A stretch of 64,000 nucleotides of DNA from Adiantum capillus-veneris (Eukaryota; Streptophyta; Polypodiopsida; Polypodiales; Pteridaceae). This document shows, piece after piece, positions 10,448 through 22,549 of the stretch. The number at the start of each line of letters is the position of its first letter. The first letter of the stretch is position 1. The notes below the pieces were generated by a model. The model did no database searches. It was not told where the DNA came from and worked only from the letters and a program-made list of their open reading frames with translations. The DNA lies in assembly GCA_014529385.2 (NCBI GenBank), contig CM043945.1, forward strand, positions 149,531,241 to 149,595,240. The letters are read 5' to 3'. A program made the position numbers and the translations under genes.

Positions 10448-10931
10448 TCATAATATTGAAGAGGTGGTCTCTTAGCAGTGTAATTGATGTTTTGGCCTCT
10501 TGCAGCAAGAGCAGCTACTTGATAGACAGGTTTGACTTGTCCCCAATAGTCCTCCATGTAGTATTGGGGACTTTCTTCAAGGGCATCCAACCCATAGGAA
10601 ATATTAGGGTCTATATCTTCCTCACAGCCTTCCAAACAAGCAATAGATGACTCACAACCCACTTGATTCATAGAAGTGATTCTCATATGTGGTGGTTGCG
10701 GTCCTAGCACAGGAGGTGGTAAGGGTGTTGTTTGAACAACATTTTGGGCCCTAGGGACCATGTGTTGTGATGTTTGTTCATAGGTGGGTCTGACATCAAC
10801 GCAGGCACTCAAGGTGTGTTTGTCCATGCTAAGGTTGGTCTATTGGCCATCATGCGCTTAAATACTATGCAATCCTTAGCTTTTGATGACCATACCTCAC
10901 ATAGGCATTGCAATTCCCATTGAATTTTACT

Positions 10932-13293
10932 CTAAACTTTAGGGCATTCACTAGTACTATGCGGATCATAGCATACTGAGCACCATTGTTGCTTCCTTCT
11001 TGGATACATATGGTTGTTTTGCGGAGCACGATTGTCTCTAAGACTCTCTTGAATGGCCTTGGTGAGGTCTGCTAAAGTCATCTCAGATATCTTTGGCTCC
11101 TTAGCAATAGGCTTTAGGGTCATTGGCTGATGCCTCAATGCTTGCAAGCTAATAGATTTAGGCTCAACAGACACTCTTTCTCCTTGAATCATTAAATTAT
11201 CCTCCAATTGGATTGCATTGGTGGTGACCGCTTCCCAAGTGGTGATACCTCTAATGACTAGGCCATTGTCGATATCCTCATGTTGTAATCCCCTAATGAA
11301 TCTATCAAGCAATTATTATTATTGAAGCACTCATTTGGATTACAACAAGAATTCAAATGTTTTAAGCGACTAATAAAGTCTCTCATCGACTCTCCTTCCT
11401 CTCGTTGGGCTTTCTAGATCTGAGTGGCTACACCCCAAAGCACTCCCTCTTGTATGTATTCTTTCAAGAACAGTCTCCTAAGAGTAGGGTAAATTGTTTT
11501 TTCTTCCGCCCTTAGGGTTCTATACAAATCCCGAGACTTTTCACTTAAGGTTAGGCTTAAAGCAATACTCTTATGCAAGTCATTTGTGTTATCCTAGAGA
11601 ATCGCATATTTGTTCAAACACTTCGATATGCTTTCTCACATCCCCGTTTCCACTAACTTTTTGTGTGAGCTTGGTTATTTGTACTACCTTACTTCTAGGT
11701 TCTCTATCAGGTGTGTTACGCATATTCTCAGCAATAGATTGACCGATAGCTTGAGCAAATGTTGCCAAGTCACCTAAGTGAGCAGGCACCATGGGTGAAG
11801 GCGCTCCAAAGACTACATGTGGAGTAGGTATTGGCATTGGGCTTGGCATGTAAGAAGCCCTTGGGTTCCACGTTTGGTATGGTGTTGTGCCATGTGGCCG
11901 CCCAAAGTTCATATGTGTGGCCCTAGGCATAGTAGACGTCGGATGTGACACGCTAATGCTAGCCAGTATGGTCCCATGGAAATAAGAACTTGGGTGTTGT
12001 GGTTGTGGAGCATAGGTTGTTGAAACAATGGTAGGGGTAGGGACTACATGAGTACGAGGACCCATAGGTGTATACTATTGGTACACACTTGTAGGTACTT
12101 TTGCAAGCATTGAGCTACCATGTAGCGGTGCTTTACTAACAAATGAGTTCTAGGGCGTGTTTCTTGGCATGCCCATCATTGGGGTAGGCATGGTAGCCGT
12201 GGTGTCATCAAGGGAAAGATGAGCTAAACTTGGAAAAGTAAAGCTATCACTTGTGGGCTCAGACTGCACTGAGACCCCTGGAAAAACAACATATGGAGGA
12301 TCCATCGGACTTACCGAGGGAGTCTCCATTTGCGATAAGGTTGGTTGTTTAGCCTTCCCTGTATCCAAGAATCTCATGAGACCTGTTGAAGGCATGTGGA
12401 TCCCCTTGTTTTGTCTCTCTAGCTCAATAACCCTATGGATGACCTTACAAACTCTTTCTTGTTGATCCTCCACATTAGTAGCACCCGTTGTGGATTGTAG
12501 GACATCTAACCAACCCACGTGATAGGTGTGACCCATGTATAGGTCAGTTAGAGTTTTTGTTTGTTGTTCATACTCCCGGTTTTCATTTAAGAACGCTCCA
12601 TCTAGGATTGAGGTGCTAGGGGTGTCTTTTGAACTAGATGCAATGTGGATCTCTATGGGTTGACCCTTAGTGCTCGCTAATTCAGAAGCACTTGATTGCT
12701 CTCCTAGCAAAGATATTGACATAGGGGCTTTCGCTTTTAACTCTCTTTGTTGCTCCGCCTTGCGTAAGCTCTCGATTTCCTTTTCCCTAGCCGCAATGAT
12801 ATATCACTCAACCTCTTGCACTTCGGCAAGGCTTCTAACATCAGGTAATATAACCTCGGAGGGGAATAGCTCTGAAGAGTCAAGGGGTGTAGGGAGTATT
12901 CGCATGCACATTCTCTAACGGTATAGGGTGTATGTTGGTCATGAATGGAGAATTTACTTCCCCACTCCCCTCATTTGCATTGTTAGCTCCATGTTCGGAG
13001 CGAGTGGCTCTACTAAAGGTTTCCTTCAAGCGGCTAAGCACGCTCGGCCTAGACCATGGGCCCATGGCATGCATGTTTTGGCTTGAGCTATCAGGATTAG
13101 GCATTGGGTAACCCTTCATGACGTCATAGTCAGAGGAAGAGTCAGTGGACGCAATATGCGGGTCCTGAGTGGTACTACCTTGGGTTCCCGCCGAGGGCCT
13201 AGAGCCTAATGAGAACTCACGTAAGTTGAAATTCTCGCTAGTTGTTTGGCCTCTAGCACATGACCAGAGCAAAGATGCATGTGCCTTTGGCAC
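10932..13293 (-). pseudogene. Gypsy-3 gag (N-terminal region, capsid, first zinc knuckle), broken
   Basis: Gag forms the particle that packages element RNA. The pieces 12722-12150, 12065-11589 and 11312-10932 share one frame separated by stop codons; 13293-12880 is in another frame. The N-terminal part is Ser/Thr/Pro-rich. The capsid part includes AQAIGQSIAENMRN, HIEVFEQICDSL, GESMRDFISRLKHL and DRFIRGLQHEDI, the helical layout of retrotransposon gag proteins. It ends in a knuckle CSVCYDPHSTSEC (C-x2-C-x3-H-x4-C). Multiple stops and at least one frameshift make it inactive. The assignment to Gypsy rests on this layout, the PBS/LTR and the protease-like end downstream. Confidence 0.7.
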
Positions 13294-14288
<995 letters not shown>

Positions 14289-14340
14289 ATGCGGCCATGC
14301 AAAATCTTTTTCCCTCCTCCATATCCTCTCCCTTCCTTGA

Positions 14341-14352
14341 GCTCTGATACCA
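14341..14352 (-). promoter_or_regulatory. Primer-binding site of Gypsy-3
   Basis: The minus strand reads TGGTATCAGAGC, complementary to the 3' end of initiator methionine tRNA, one base inside the LTR end. It primes minus-strand DNA synthesis in reverse transcription. Confidence 0.85.
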
Positions 14353-14353
14353 G

Positions 14354-14531
14354 TGAAAGGCCAAAGGATGGACTGGCATAACATTCTCCTCCCAACCTCC
14401 CTACTTATAGCCCTTGGCCCTTGCAAGTAGGCTCCCTTAACTTATGCCTGGCCCTCGGATCCTAGCCGCACTGAGCCACTCAATCCCCGGCCCTTGGCCT
14501 ACTGCCCGGTCCTACCCTTGGCCTGATGACA
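14354..14531 (-). repeat. 5' LTR of Gypsy-3 (178 bp)
   Basis: On the minus strand the segment starts TGTCATCAGG and ends CTTTCA next to the PBS, giving the TG...CA ends of an LTR. A TATA-like CTATAAGTAG (14410-14401) lies in its second half. With no second copy in the window the outer boundary is inferred from the TGTCA start shared with Gypsy-1 and Gypsy-2. Confidence 0.65.
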
Positions 14532-15214
14532 TTATGGATGCGAGTTTTTTCATTCGTGGAGTTTTTGTATTGCATAGGTGTGTTCCAAATTGTCTTATGA
14601 AGATAGGATTTGATGCTTTTGATATTTTCTATGCCTGAACATAAAAATAAAGAACCAAAGTGTGTAAGATAGAAACATTTATAGGGGTGATGATAGGTGT
14701 ATGCATAGAAACATCGATGATAGATCAACATAATAAGGAAAATGTAATTTTTTTGTACTTAATTCTACGTCCAAACAAAAAAAATTGGGCCTACAATAAC
14801 CACATACATCGGTTAAGAACCCATTGCTGCTTATAGGGAAAATATTCTTCATCGCTAGAGAATTTTATATATTGTGTAAAATTGGATTCAACTAGCAAAT
14901 ATGCTATTTTTGGTCAATTTGAGCACTCCTTTGGCTTTGAAAGCTCCTCATGACCATCTAATTAAGAGTTGTTAGGGTTTTTTATTTTTTCAACATAAAA
15001 TGTGCTATTAGCTTTGAGTTGATGTAAGGACTTTCTAAAACACATACATATATTGTATTGAATTTTTTCCCAAAACCCTAAAAGGACACTTTTATGTCCT
15101 ATTAGATTACCAAACTAGTGTTAATCACATATTTAGGTGAGATATGCTTTATCAATTGAAAGACTAATTAAGCTTGACTTTTCTCATTAATCCACCCTAA
15201 TTATTTGCTATAGT
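14532..15214. other. AT-rich spacer without a gene
   Basis: No long open frame, LTR end or recognisable domain. It separates the Gypsy-3 LTR from the truncation point of Copia-1b. Confidence 0.5.
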
Positions 15215-15921
15215 TCTGGTTTAGAATGATATTTGGATTCATTAAAGTGAACATCATTGCTGCGGACAACCTTTCTGGATTCGGGATCCCAAAGTCTGTA
15301 CCCCATCTCACCAGAATTACCATAGCCTAGAAAGATGCACTTTCTACTCTTTGGCTCAAGTTTGTTCCTAAATTCCTTTGGAACGTGAGTATATGCCTCA
15401 CAGCCAAAGACTCTGAGATGCTCGTATGAGGGAATTTTGCCTGACCATACCATCTCTGGCACTGAATCCTTCTGCAAAACCTTGCTAGGAGATCTATTTA
15501 CAAGATGAACAGCTGTTGATACAGCTTCAGCCCAAAACCCATTTGGCAGCTGTGCATTAGACAACATACTTCTGACCTTTTCTTGTATGGTCCTATTCAT
15601 CCTCTCAGCAACACCATTTTGAGGAGGATTGTAAGGAGCAGTAAGTTCACGTTTTATACCTTTTGACTTACAAAAGTCCTGAAAGGCCTTTGAAACATAC
15701 TCTCCACCATTGTCAGTGCGTAAGCATTTAAGCTTCTTGCCACTCTGATTCTCCACAAGTGTCACAAACGTTTTGAAAATACTAAACGCTTCATCCTTGT
15801 GCTTGAGAAAGTAAACCCATACTTTCCTCGAGTAATCATCTATAAATGTCATAAAGTAAGAATCTCCCCCTAGAGATAGGTTAGGCATAGGTCCACACAA
15901 ATCACTATGAACAAGTGCCAA
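15215..15921 (-). pseudogene. Copia-1b integrase core, downstream of the nonsense codon
   Basis: Continues the polyprotein after the stop. It holds HSDLCGPMP and FIDDYSRKVWVYF (first integrase Asp), LRTDNGGEY (second Asp), and APYNPPQNGVAERMNRT with the catalytic Glu, followed by RVFGCEAYTHVPKEFRNKL and FLGYG of the integrase C-terminal region. All three DDE residues are present. It ends at ESKYHSKPE, where the element is truncated. It keeps the roughly 80 residues that Copia-1a has lost. Confidence 0.9.
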
Positions 15922-15960
15922 CTGTGTATCTCTTCTACTGCTTCTATGCTTATGTGGCTG

Positions 15961-17424
15961 CTATGTTTGCTTACCATACAGACAATGTTCACAGAATTCA
16001 AAATCATTAAATGAAAAGCCAGGCAAATAACCAGAACGAGACAAGATTTCCATTCCCTTCTTGGACATATGTCCTAACCGGCTATGCCACAAAGAAACGT
16101 TCGGCTGCTCGGTTACATTGATTACATTTTTAGAGACATTTGATACATAAATCATGTAAAGTCCTCCAGACTTTACTCCATGTGCTACTGTCACAGAACC
16201 CTTGGATATCTTCCACATGTTCTGTCCAAAAGTGGTGACGTAGCCAGCATCATCAAGTAAACCTGTGCTGATCAAGCTCTTTGTAATTGCGGGAACATGT
16301 CTCACATTCTTCAGCGTGAAAGAAGAGCCATTCTGAAACTTCAATTGAACATCTCCAACACCTAAGATCTCACATGTCTGCCCATTGCCTAGCCGAACAT
16401 GATCTTTAGTGGCCACATAAGAAGTAAACCACTCCTTGTTTGGAGACACATGAAGTGATGCCCCTGAGTCTATAATCCAGTCACTCAGTGCATTTCCATC
16501 AGATGTTGTAAGAAGAGCTGAGTCCATTGTATTCTTCAAGAAGTAGATGTCTCCTGACACTAGATTGTCATCCTCTGCAACAGTGTTTGTCACATTTATT
16601 TCTTGAATCTTCACTGAGGACTTGTTCTTCTCACTATGGTCTTCAGCTTTCTCTTTGCCTTTTTCTGCTTTCCATTCTCTGCAGTCTCTTTTCATGTGAC
16701 CCTTCTTGCCACAATGGTAGCATTCTATGTCACTCTTGCCTTTAGCATTGCGGGACTTGCTACGAGACTGATTCCTCTTTCCACCTTTGTACTTTTCTTT
16801 GGTCCTTCCCCTGACAACTAAGGCTGTTCCTTTGCCTTTGTCCATTGTCTTTCTATTGGTTTCTTCAGTAAGCAGACTTCCTTCTACACCTGCTATGTTC
16901 AAACCATCTGGAGGTGCAGAATTACTCAAAGCTGTGCGAAAAGTGTCCCAACTTTCCGGCAATGTGATCAACAGGAACATAGCTCTAACAGGTTCATCAA
17001 ACTTGACACCTTGAGCTGACAACTGACTATAGATTGTGTTGAATTCATTCAGATGATTGGACATAGGTGTCCCTTCTTTCATCTTCAAGTCACCAAGCTT
17101 CTTAAGCCAGTATACCTGTGAAGCTGCACTCTGCTTCTCATAAAGATCACTCAGCTTTAACCATGCTTGATAAGCCGACATCTCGTCTGCTACATTGAAG
17201 TAAACGCTTTCTGCCAAAGTCAGCATAATGGTAGAAAGTGCCAATTCATCCATTTCGCTCCATTCATCTTCGTCCATATCTTCTGGTTTTATCCCCTTGA
17301 GCTTTATAGGTTTTATCTGCTTCTTTTGTACCAACACGTGCCAAATCTGCTTCTTCCACAATGGGAAATTGGTTCCATCCAGCTTCTTGATATTGTAAAG
17401 AGCAGTATCCTGTGATCCAGCCAT
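15961..17424 (-). pseudogene. Copia-1b gag-protease and pre-integrase
   Basis: A 487-codon frame from ATG (MAGSQDTALYNIKKLDG), the same start as Copia-1a. In order: UBN2-type gag with WKKQIWHVLVQKK and MSNHLNEFNTIYSQL; zinc knuckle CYHCGKKGHMKRDC; aspartic protease WIIDSGASLHVSPNK with the active-site DSGA; GAG-pre-integrase LWHSRLGHMSKKGMEI with the start of the integrase zinc-binding HHCC motif. It ends at a TAG where Copia-1a has an open codon, so the polyprotein is cut before the integrase core. The intact gag could still be made. Confidence 0.9.
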
Positions 17425-18508
17425 AGCTATGCTTCATAGTAGTTTACTTTTCTGGGAAAATTTCGGCAGAGTTTCCTCTGTAAACTGATCTCTGAACCAA
17501 TATCAACGTGTCAAATGAACCAAGAAAGCTTCAGATTCTGCAAAAATTTTGGCAGAGTCTCCTTTGTAAAATGGCTCTGGTGTACTAAAAACAGACCAAA
17601 AAACAGCTCAAAAAACACTGTCTCTCTGACACTGTAAGCTGCGGGTAAACCTGTCCTGCACCTGTACTGTCTCTGACTGTCCTATCACTGTCCTGTAAGC
17701 ATAGACTGCGACAATGCCTCAACGACAGTAAAGAAAAGATGCAATCCCAACTGTCTAACTCACAGTCAATACATCCTAGCTGCCTATCTAAGGGTGCTCG
17801 AGGGATCGCTCCAAGACCTGTATCACCGAAAGGATCTCAACATTTGAGAATCCCCCAGCTCAATAAAACCTCACTCCACCCTCAACAAAGGCTGCAGTAA
17901 ATCTGATAGTACATAGACTTCCCACAAAGTCATACATCCACAAATTTCCCACTGTATGCTGTAACCGCTGCGACGGTTGTTTGCTGCATGACTCACACCC
18001 AGCAAACCCTCAACAAACATACATCATCTCTGACAATACATCCCATGTGGAAGTACCTGCAATGTCAGGATGAAATCTGGAATATCAAGCAGCAAACACA
18101 AGCTACCTGATGAACTAGTGGATGTCGCCTACAGTCTGTGTGTAGATGCGCCCGTGTCGTATGTGACAGGCCTCCAAGAACTGTGAGCCGTCCTTCGATG
18201 TGTAAACAGCCACAAATCAACACTCTGGGAGTGTCGATATCCTCAGCACCTGCAGTCGTAGGCCGAAAACCCCAAATTTGCAGAGTCGGATCTGCACCCG
18301 CCGAGACCACGTGGTCGAAAATGGCCTGCGCAGACCTTTGTCGAAGCCAAACGGTGGCCGAGATGACCTCAAAATGAAATTCTGCCAACACCATGCCCTT
18401 CGGGCTCATCCGCAGGACTTTGGGGCCGTGTCTTCACCTGTCGAATTTCACTCCAATCTGAGTTGGTGACTCTAGCCTCCTGCAGTGCTGCCCTGAGCCT
18501 CGATCTGA
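17425..18508 (-). other. Copia-1b untranslated leader
   Basis: About 1.1 kb between the PBS and the gag start, colinear with 46447-47529 of Copia-1a. The short open frames on both strands are not conserved as proteins between the two copies. It probably carries packaging signals. Confidence 0.7.
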
Positions 18509-18520
18509 GCTCTGATACCA
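18509..18520 (-). promoter_or_regulatory. Primer-binding site of Copia-1b
   Basis: TGGTATCAGAGC on the minus strand, two bases inside the LTR, complementary to initiator-Met tRNA. Confidence 0.9.
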
Positions 18521-18522
18521 GT

Positions 18523-18714
18523 TGAAGGAGTACGAGCGAAAGTGCGACGCGAGAGAGAGTGCGAGAAGAAGAGCACGACGATATGGTGAACTCGCTCTAC
18601 TGTAATGTGTAGAGCATAGTGAGTTCTTATTAGGTTTTAACAAAAGAATATGTTTACATACCTGGCGGCCCGCCCACTTACCTGGGTGACCACATTGGGC
18701 TTTATACCCCAACA
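18523..18714 (-). repeat. 5' LTR of Copia-1b (192 bp)
   Basis: On the minus strand it begins TGTTGGGGTATAAAGCCC and ends CTCCTTCA. It matches both LTRs of Copia-1a closely over the full 192 bp. The remaining LTR of this copy is missing. Confidence 0.95.
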
Positions 18715-18992
18715 AGAGAGAGGATACAGAAAGAGAAAAGAGGCATGAGTGTGAAGGATCCAACCCCTCATCAAATCCAGTATTAACAATGGTGTAATCT
18801 TCAATATATTACCCATGATAATTAGAATGTTCATCATTGCCTTTACACGTTTCTCCCTCTAATGAGTGATCACTGCCTTTTTCAACCTTTTTTTAAATTA
18901 TTTTTTTAAAAAAAGAATGGTATTTTTAGTCGAGGAAAAAGAGAAGGCATCTCTGTAGCCTTTGCCCTTTGGGCAAGACAAAAAGGGGAGGC
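18715..18992. other. Spacer without a gene
   Basis: AT-rich sequence with A/T runs near 18887-18914. No domains, LTR ends or RNA genes seen. Confidence 0.5.
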
Positions 18993-19345
18993 ATCATTAG
19001 GGCCTCACCCCTTTGGGGCGGGCCAAAAAGAAATACATGTAAGATGGAGGGGAATTTGAGAGCACAAGTTATTCAAGTACATTACATAGGAGATAGGGAG
19101 GAGAGTCACTTTGTATTTAGCGTTGGAGAAATTAAGAGGCCAGTTTTATGGAGTAACATTTATTCCAATTTTATCACTAGGGCCGCACCCCTTTGGGGTA
19201 GGCCAAAAAGAAATACACGTAAGATGCACGGGAATTTGAGAGAACGAGTTATTCAAGTATATTACATACAAGATAGGGAGGAGAGCCACTTTGTATTTAG
19301 CTTGAGAAATTAAGAGGCCAATTTTATGGAGTAACATTTATTCTC
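18993..19345. repeat. 180-bp tandem duplication (two copies)
   Basis: A segment with CACCCCTTTGGGG, GGCCAAAAAGAAATACA, ATAGGGAGGAGAG and TATGGAGTAACATTTATTC occurs at about 18993-19170 and 19173-19345, offset by 180 bp. The copies differ by scattered substitutions and a small indel, so the duplication is not recent. The open frame across both (18969-19313) encodes the repeat twice and shows no protein family. Confidence 0.85.
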
Positions 19346-19721
19346 TGTCTTTTACATTGAGGCTTTTATAAGCAACATGAAGACCTTAAATCCCTTGGAA
19401 GTTGAAAGCTACATTTAAAAAAATCAATGCTAAGACAAAGATGGTCAAGAGGGATTATAGGTTGAGAACCAGAGACATCAAGGTCAAATTTTGGTTCTTA
19501 GTGACCCACGTTTTTGTTACTCCCTTTACTTTCAAAAAGCTAGAGAGAGAAAGTGACCTCCTAGGTCCACATCCTACATGTGTCTAAAAAAAAGGCTAGA
19601 AAAACCTACTCAAAACTAGCTTCTTGAATGCCCTTGTCCCCTTAACCCTACACAACATTAGCCTTAATCCCTAAAAATTAGGATTCCTTACAAGGCCCAT
19701 GCAAAGTCCATAATTCTCCTA
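19346..19721. other. Spacer containing one arm of a dispersed inverted repeat
   Basis: The part at about 19490-19726, read in reverse complement, matches 28066-28320 in several blocks (CTTTGCATGGG, ATTAAGGCTAAT, GTTTTGAGTA). No coding signal. Confidence 0.5.
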
Positions 19722-21060
19722 ATGGAAAATCATCAAATCCGTATCAAAGAAGCGGACATATACAAGACCGCCTTCAACACTCGATATGGGCACTATGACT
19801 TCATAGTCATGGCCTTGGCCTTACAAATGCGAAGAAAACTTTTAATCGACTTATGCAGGATATATTTCGAGAATACTTGGATGATTTTGTTTTGGTATTC
19901 TTTGATGATATATTGGTCTATTCTAAAGATGCTAGGGAACATGAGGAACATGTATGCAAGGTCTTGAGTAGACAACATCAACTATATGCCAAGATGAGCA
20001 AATGTGTCTTTTGTACTCTTGAAGTCAACTATCTTGGGTTTATCATATCTTCTTAGGGGATCTAAGTTGATCCTGCAAAGGTTAAGGACATAGTAGAATG
20101 GCCACAACCCAAAACTATCAATGAAATTCGAGGTTTTCTAGGTATTACAAGATGGTAGATAATATTCGTCAAAGATTATGCACTCATTGTTGCACCCTTG
20201 ACTCAGTTACTCCAGAAATCTTCCAAGATTACATGGGAGAGAGAACAAGAAGATTGTTTTCAACAACTGAAACTATATCTCACCTTTGCTCCCGTACTCA
20301 AGCTACCCGATTTCACTCAAGATTTTGAGGTGGTAGCAGATGCAAGTGGACTGGTGTAGGAGGAGTCTTAACGTAGGAAGGCCGACTAGTTGCCTATACT
20401 TCCAAAAAATTAAGGCTTCATGAGCTGAACTATCCAATTCATGACTTGGAATTATTAGCTGTTATTCATGCTCTCAAGCTATGGAGACATTATCTATTGG
20501 GACTCCAGTTTTATCTAATCACTGATTACTAGAGTCTAAAATGGATCTTTTCCTAACCAACTCTTAACATGAGACAAAGACGCTGGATAGAACTTCTTCA
20601 GGAATACAATTTTTAAATAAAGTGCAGACCCGACAAGGAAAATGTGGTTGCTGATTCCTTAGCAGAAAAACCTTTCTTGGAGTCATCTCCATGGCTAACA
20701 ATCCAATATTGGATAAGGTGAGGGAATGCTCACAGAAAGATGAAGTCTATCTTCAAATCACTCAAATTCGCAGCCAAGTATATGCAACGGAAAAATAAAA
20801 AGCCCTAGTTAAGGACCATTCTATGGATGGTGGTCTTCTTTACTACAGACATCGACTTTACATTCCTAAGGATACCTCCCTAAAATAGTTAATTCTTCAT
20901 AAAGGTCATGATACCCTAGTAGCAAGACACTTGGGATATGCAAAAACTCTTAATACCTTAAGGTCTATTTCTTGGACCCTTCTTACTTAGAGACTCTAAA
21001 TTTTAATAGGCCTAGAGACCTGTCAAGGACCCCATCTCAATTTTGGTGTTGATGGGTTAC
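19722..21060 (+). pseudogene. Gypsy pol remnant (RT, RNase H, start of integrase)
   Basis: Pieces in shifting frames read NTRYGHYDFIVMALAL and then DIFREYLDDFVLVFFDDILVYSKD (RT with the catalytic FFDD) and SKCVFCTLEVNYLGFIIS. After a stop come EWPQPKTINEIRGFLGI (connection) and WEREQEDCFQQLK with DFTQDFEVVADAS (RNase H start). Near 20850-20960, HRLYIPKD and HKGHDTLVARHLGYAKTL resemble the HHCC region of Gypsy integrase. Many stops and frameshifts; the integrase core is not reached. No LTRs can be assigned. Confidence 0.75.
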
Positions 21061-22155
21061 TTCCATGATAGACATAGCAAGGAGAGTGAGAGAGCAGACA
21101 AGAGACAAGAGAAGAAGATAAGCTAGATGAGTAGATAGCAAAATGAAAGAAGGACTTTTGTTTAGGGTTTTCTTAAGCCTTTATAGGCACTTACAACATG
21201 TTCTCACACAAGTGTCCACCCAAGTTGAGTTGACCCCAACAATTGCTGCCATATTTACATGCTTTTCCATACTCCAATTAGGCTCATTTCTATGGCCCAT
21301 GAGTTTCCAATAGTGGCTTTTGTTTCATGCTCAATAGCTCATGTATATCTTGGTTGAGCAAGTAGCAACCTACATTGGGCCACTTATTGAAGGATTGATG
21401 ATAGGGGCTTTATGCTTAGTGAGGGAAGGGGGAGGTTGAGAGGGAGAGGATTTGAAAGAGGCATAAGGAGTTCTAAATGAAGTGGTTTTATAAGCTTCCA
21501 ATGGTGTTTTATGTGATAGTAGTTTGCTCAATTGGGTGGTGACTTCGTGTTAGAACAAGCTCACTAACGGTGTCTTCTAAGGAGACGTGAGGTGGTGCAA
21601 CATGTGTTATCATTTTTTTAATTTATATTGCAATGTATTTTATGTAATGATTGTATGTATGGATTATCATATCTTCTAAAATCACTTCTCCCTCTTAATC
21701 TCTTGCTCCATCCATAACTTTGCTTGGTCATCCCACCCCCCACCCCCTGTCTTTGGGCTTTCTTCCCCCACCAAAAGGTGGGAATGGGAGCCAAGGTGTT
21801 ATTATCCATACATACAAACCTAAAACTATGTGGAGATAAGGGAAGTGGTTCACAAGCCTCCCATGCAAGAGAGAGAAGGTAAAAGGAGTTCTAAAAATAA
21901 AAAACTACCTCTAAAGGGCCTAGTGTGAATATTTTTAAAATAACTAAAAAAAAAGGTGTTTCATAAAAAATGGGTCACCAGGCTTACTAGAAACAACCAG
22001 ATGAACAAATTTCATGTTCAGTTTTTTTATCTCAGGATTGCAAAAATGAGAACTGCAGGACTACATTGGAGAGAGCAAAGGCACTTCTATCTTCCTAGCT
22101 CTTGAAGCTCCGTGCAATTCTCAATCTAAAGGAAGGTTTCCATTCTCTTCTCATC

Positions 22156-22229
<74 letters not shown>

Positions 22230-22549
22230 CCCCCCCCCCCCCCCCCCCCCCCCCCATTTGAACTTGTGAGCTCTTTAGTGCAACAGTTTTTGACCTAGTA
22301 GACTGTTCTTTCTTTTGATTATAACTTCTTCATCTAAACTCCAATTTGGGTTATGTATAGCCTCAATCAAAGAGCACGATTCCCGCTTTGCACTAGTGTA
22401 AAAGTATATATATATTTTTGGAATACAGCCTAAAATGGCTATTGAGCTTTTGATTGCAATCGCTTACAATATTGGTGGGTAAATCATGTAGTTTGTAAAG
22501 AGCTCCACAAATAGCGGTGCTACTTCTTGAGTTTTTATGATAGTCTTTG
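21061..22549. other. Spacer with a (CT)n/(C)n tract
   Basis: No coding similarity. The notable item is (CT)n at 22161-22226 running into an uninterrupted C-run to about 22255. The part just right of the Gypsy remnant may include its former 3' non-coding end, but I cannot define an LTR. Confidence 0.5.

Larger units (their letters stand above)
15215..18714 (-). mobile_element. Copia-1b: 3'-truncated Ty1/Copia element (192-bp LTR family)
   Basis: Minus strand, right to left: a 192-bp LTR (18714-18523), PBS (18520-18509), a leader of about 1.1 kb, then gag-protease-integrase. Similarity to the related copy Copia-1a (46241-56780) stops at 15215, just past integrase, so RT, RNase H and the 3' LTR are absent. 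The breakpoint is abrupt, and the next bases to the left (AT-rich) match nothing in Copia-1a. No target-site duplication is detectable. Confidence 0.9.

Noticed and set aside
16527-17415. Plus-strand frames opposite the Copia-1b gag (for example 16527-16745, 17167-17415)
   Set aside because: Antisense shadows of gag; the same shadows recur opposite the Copia-1a gag.
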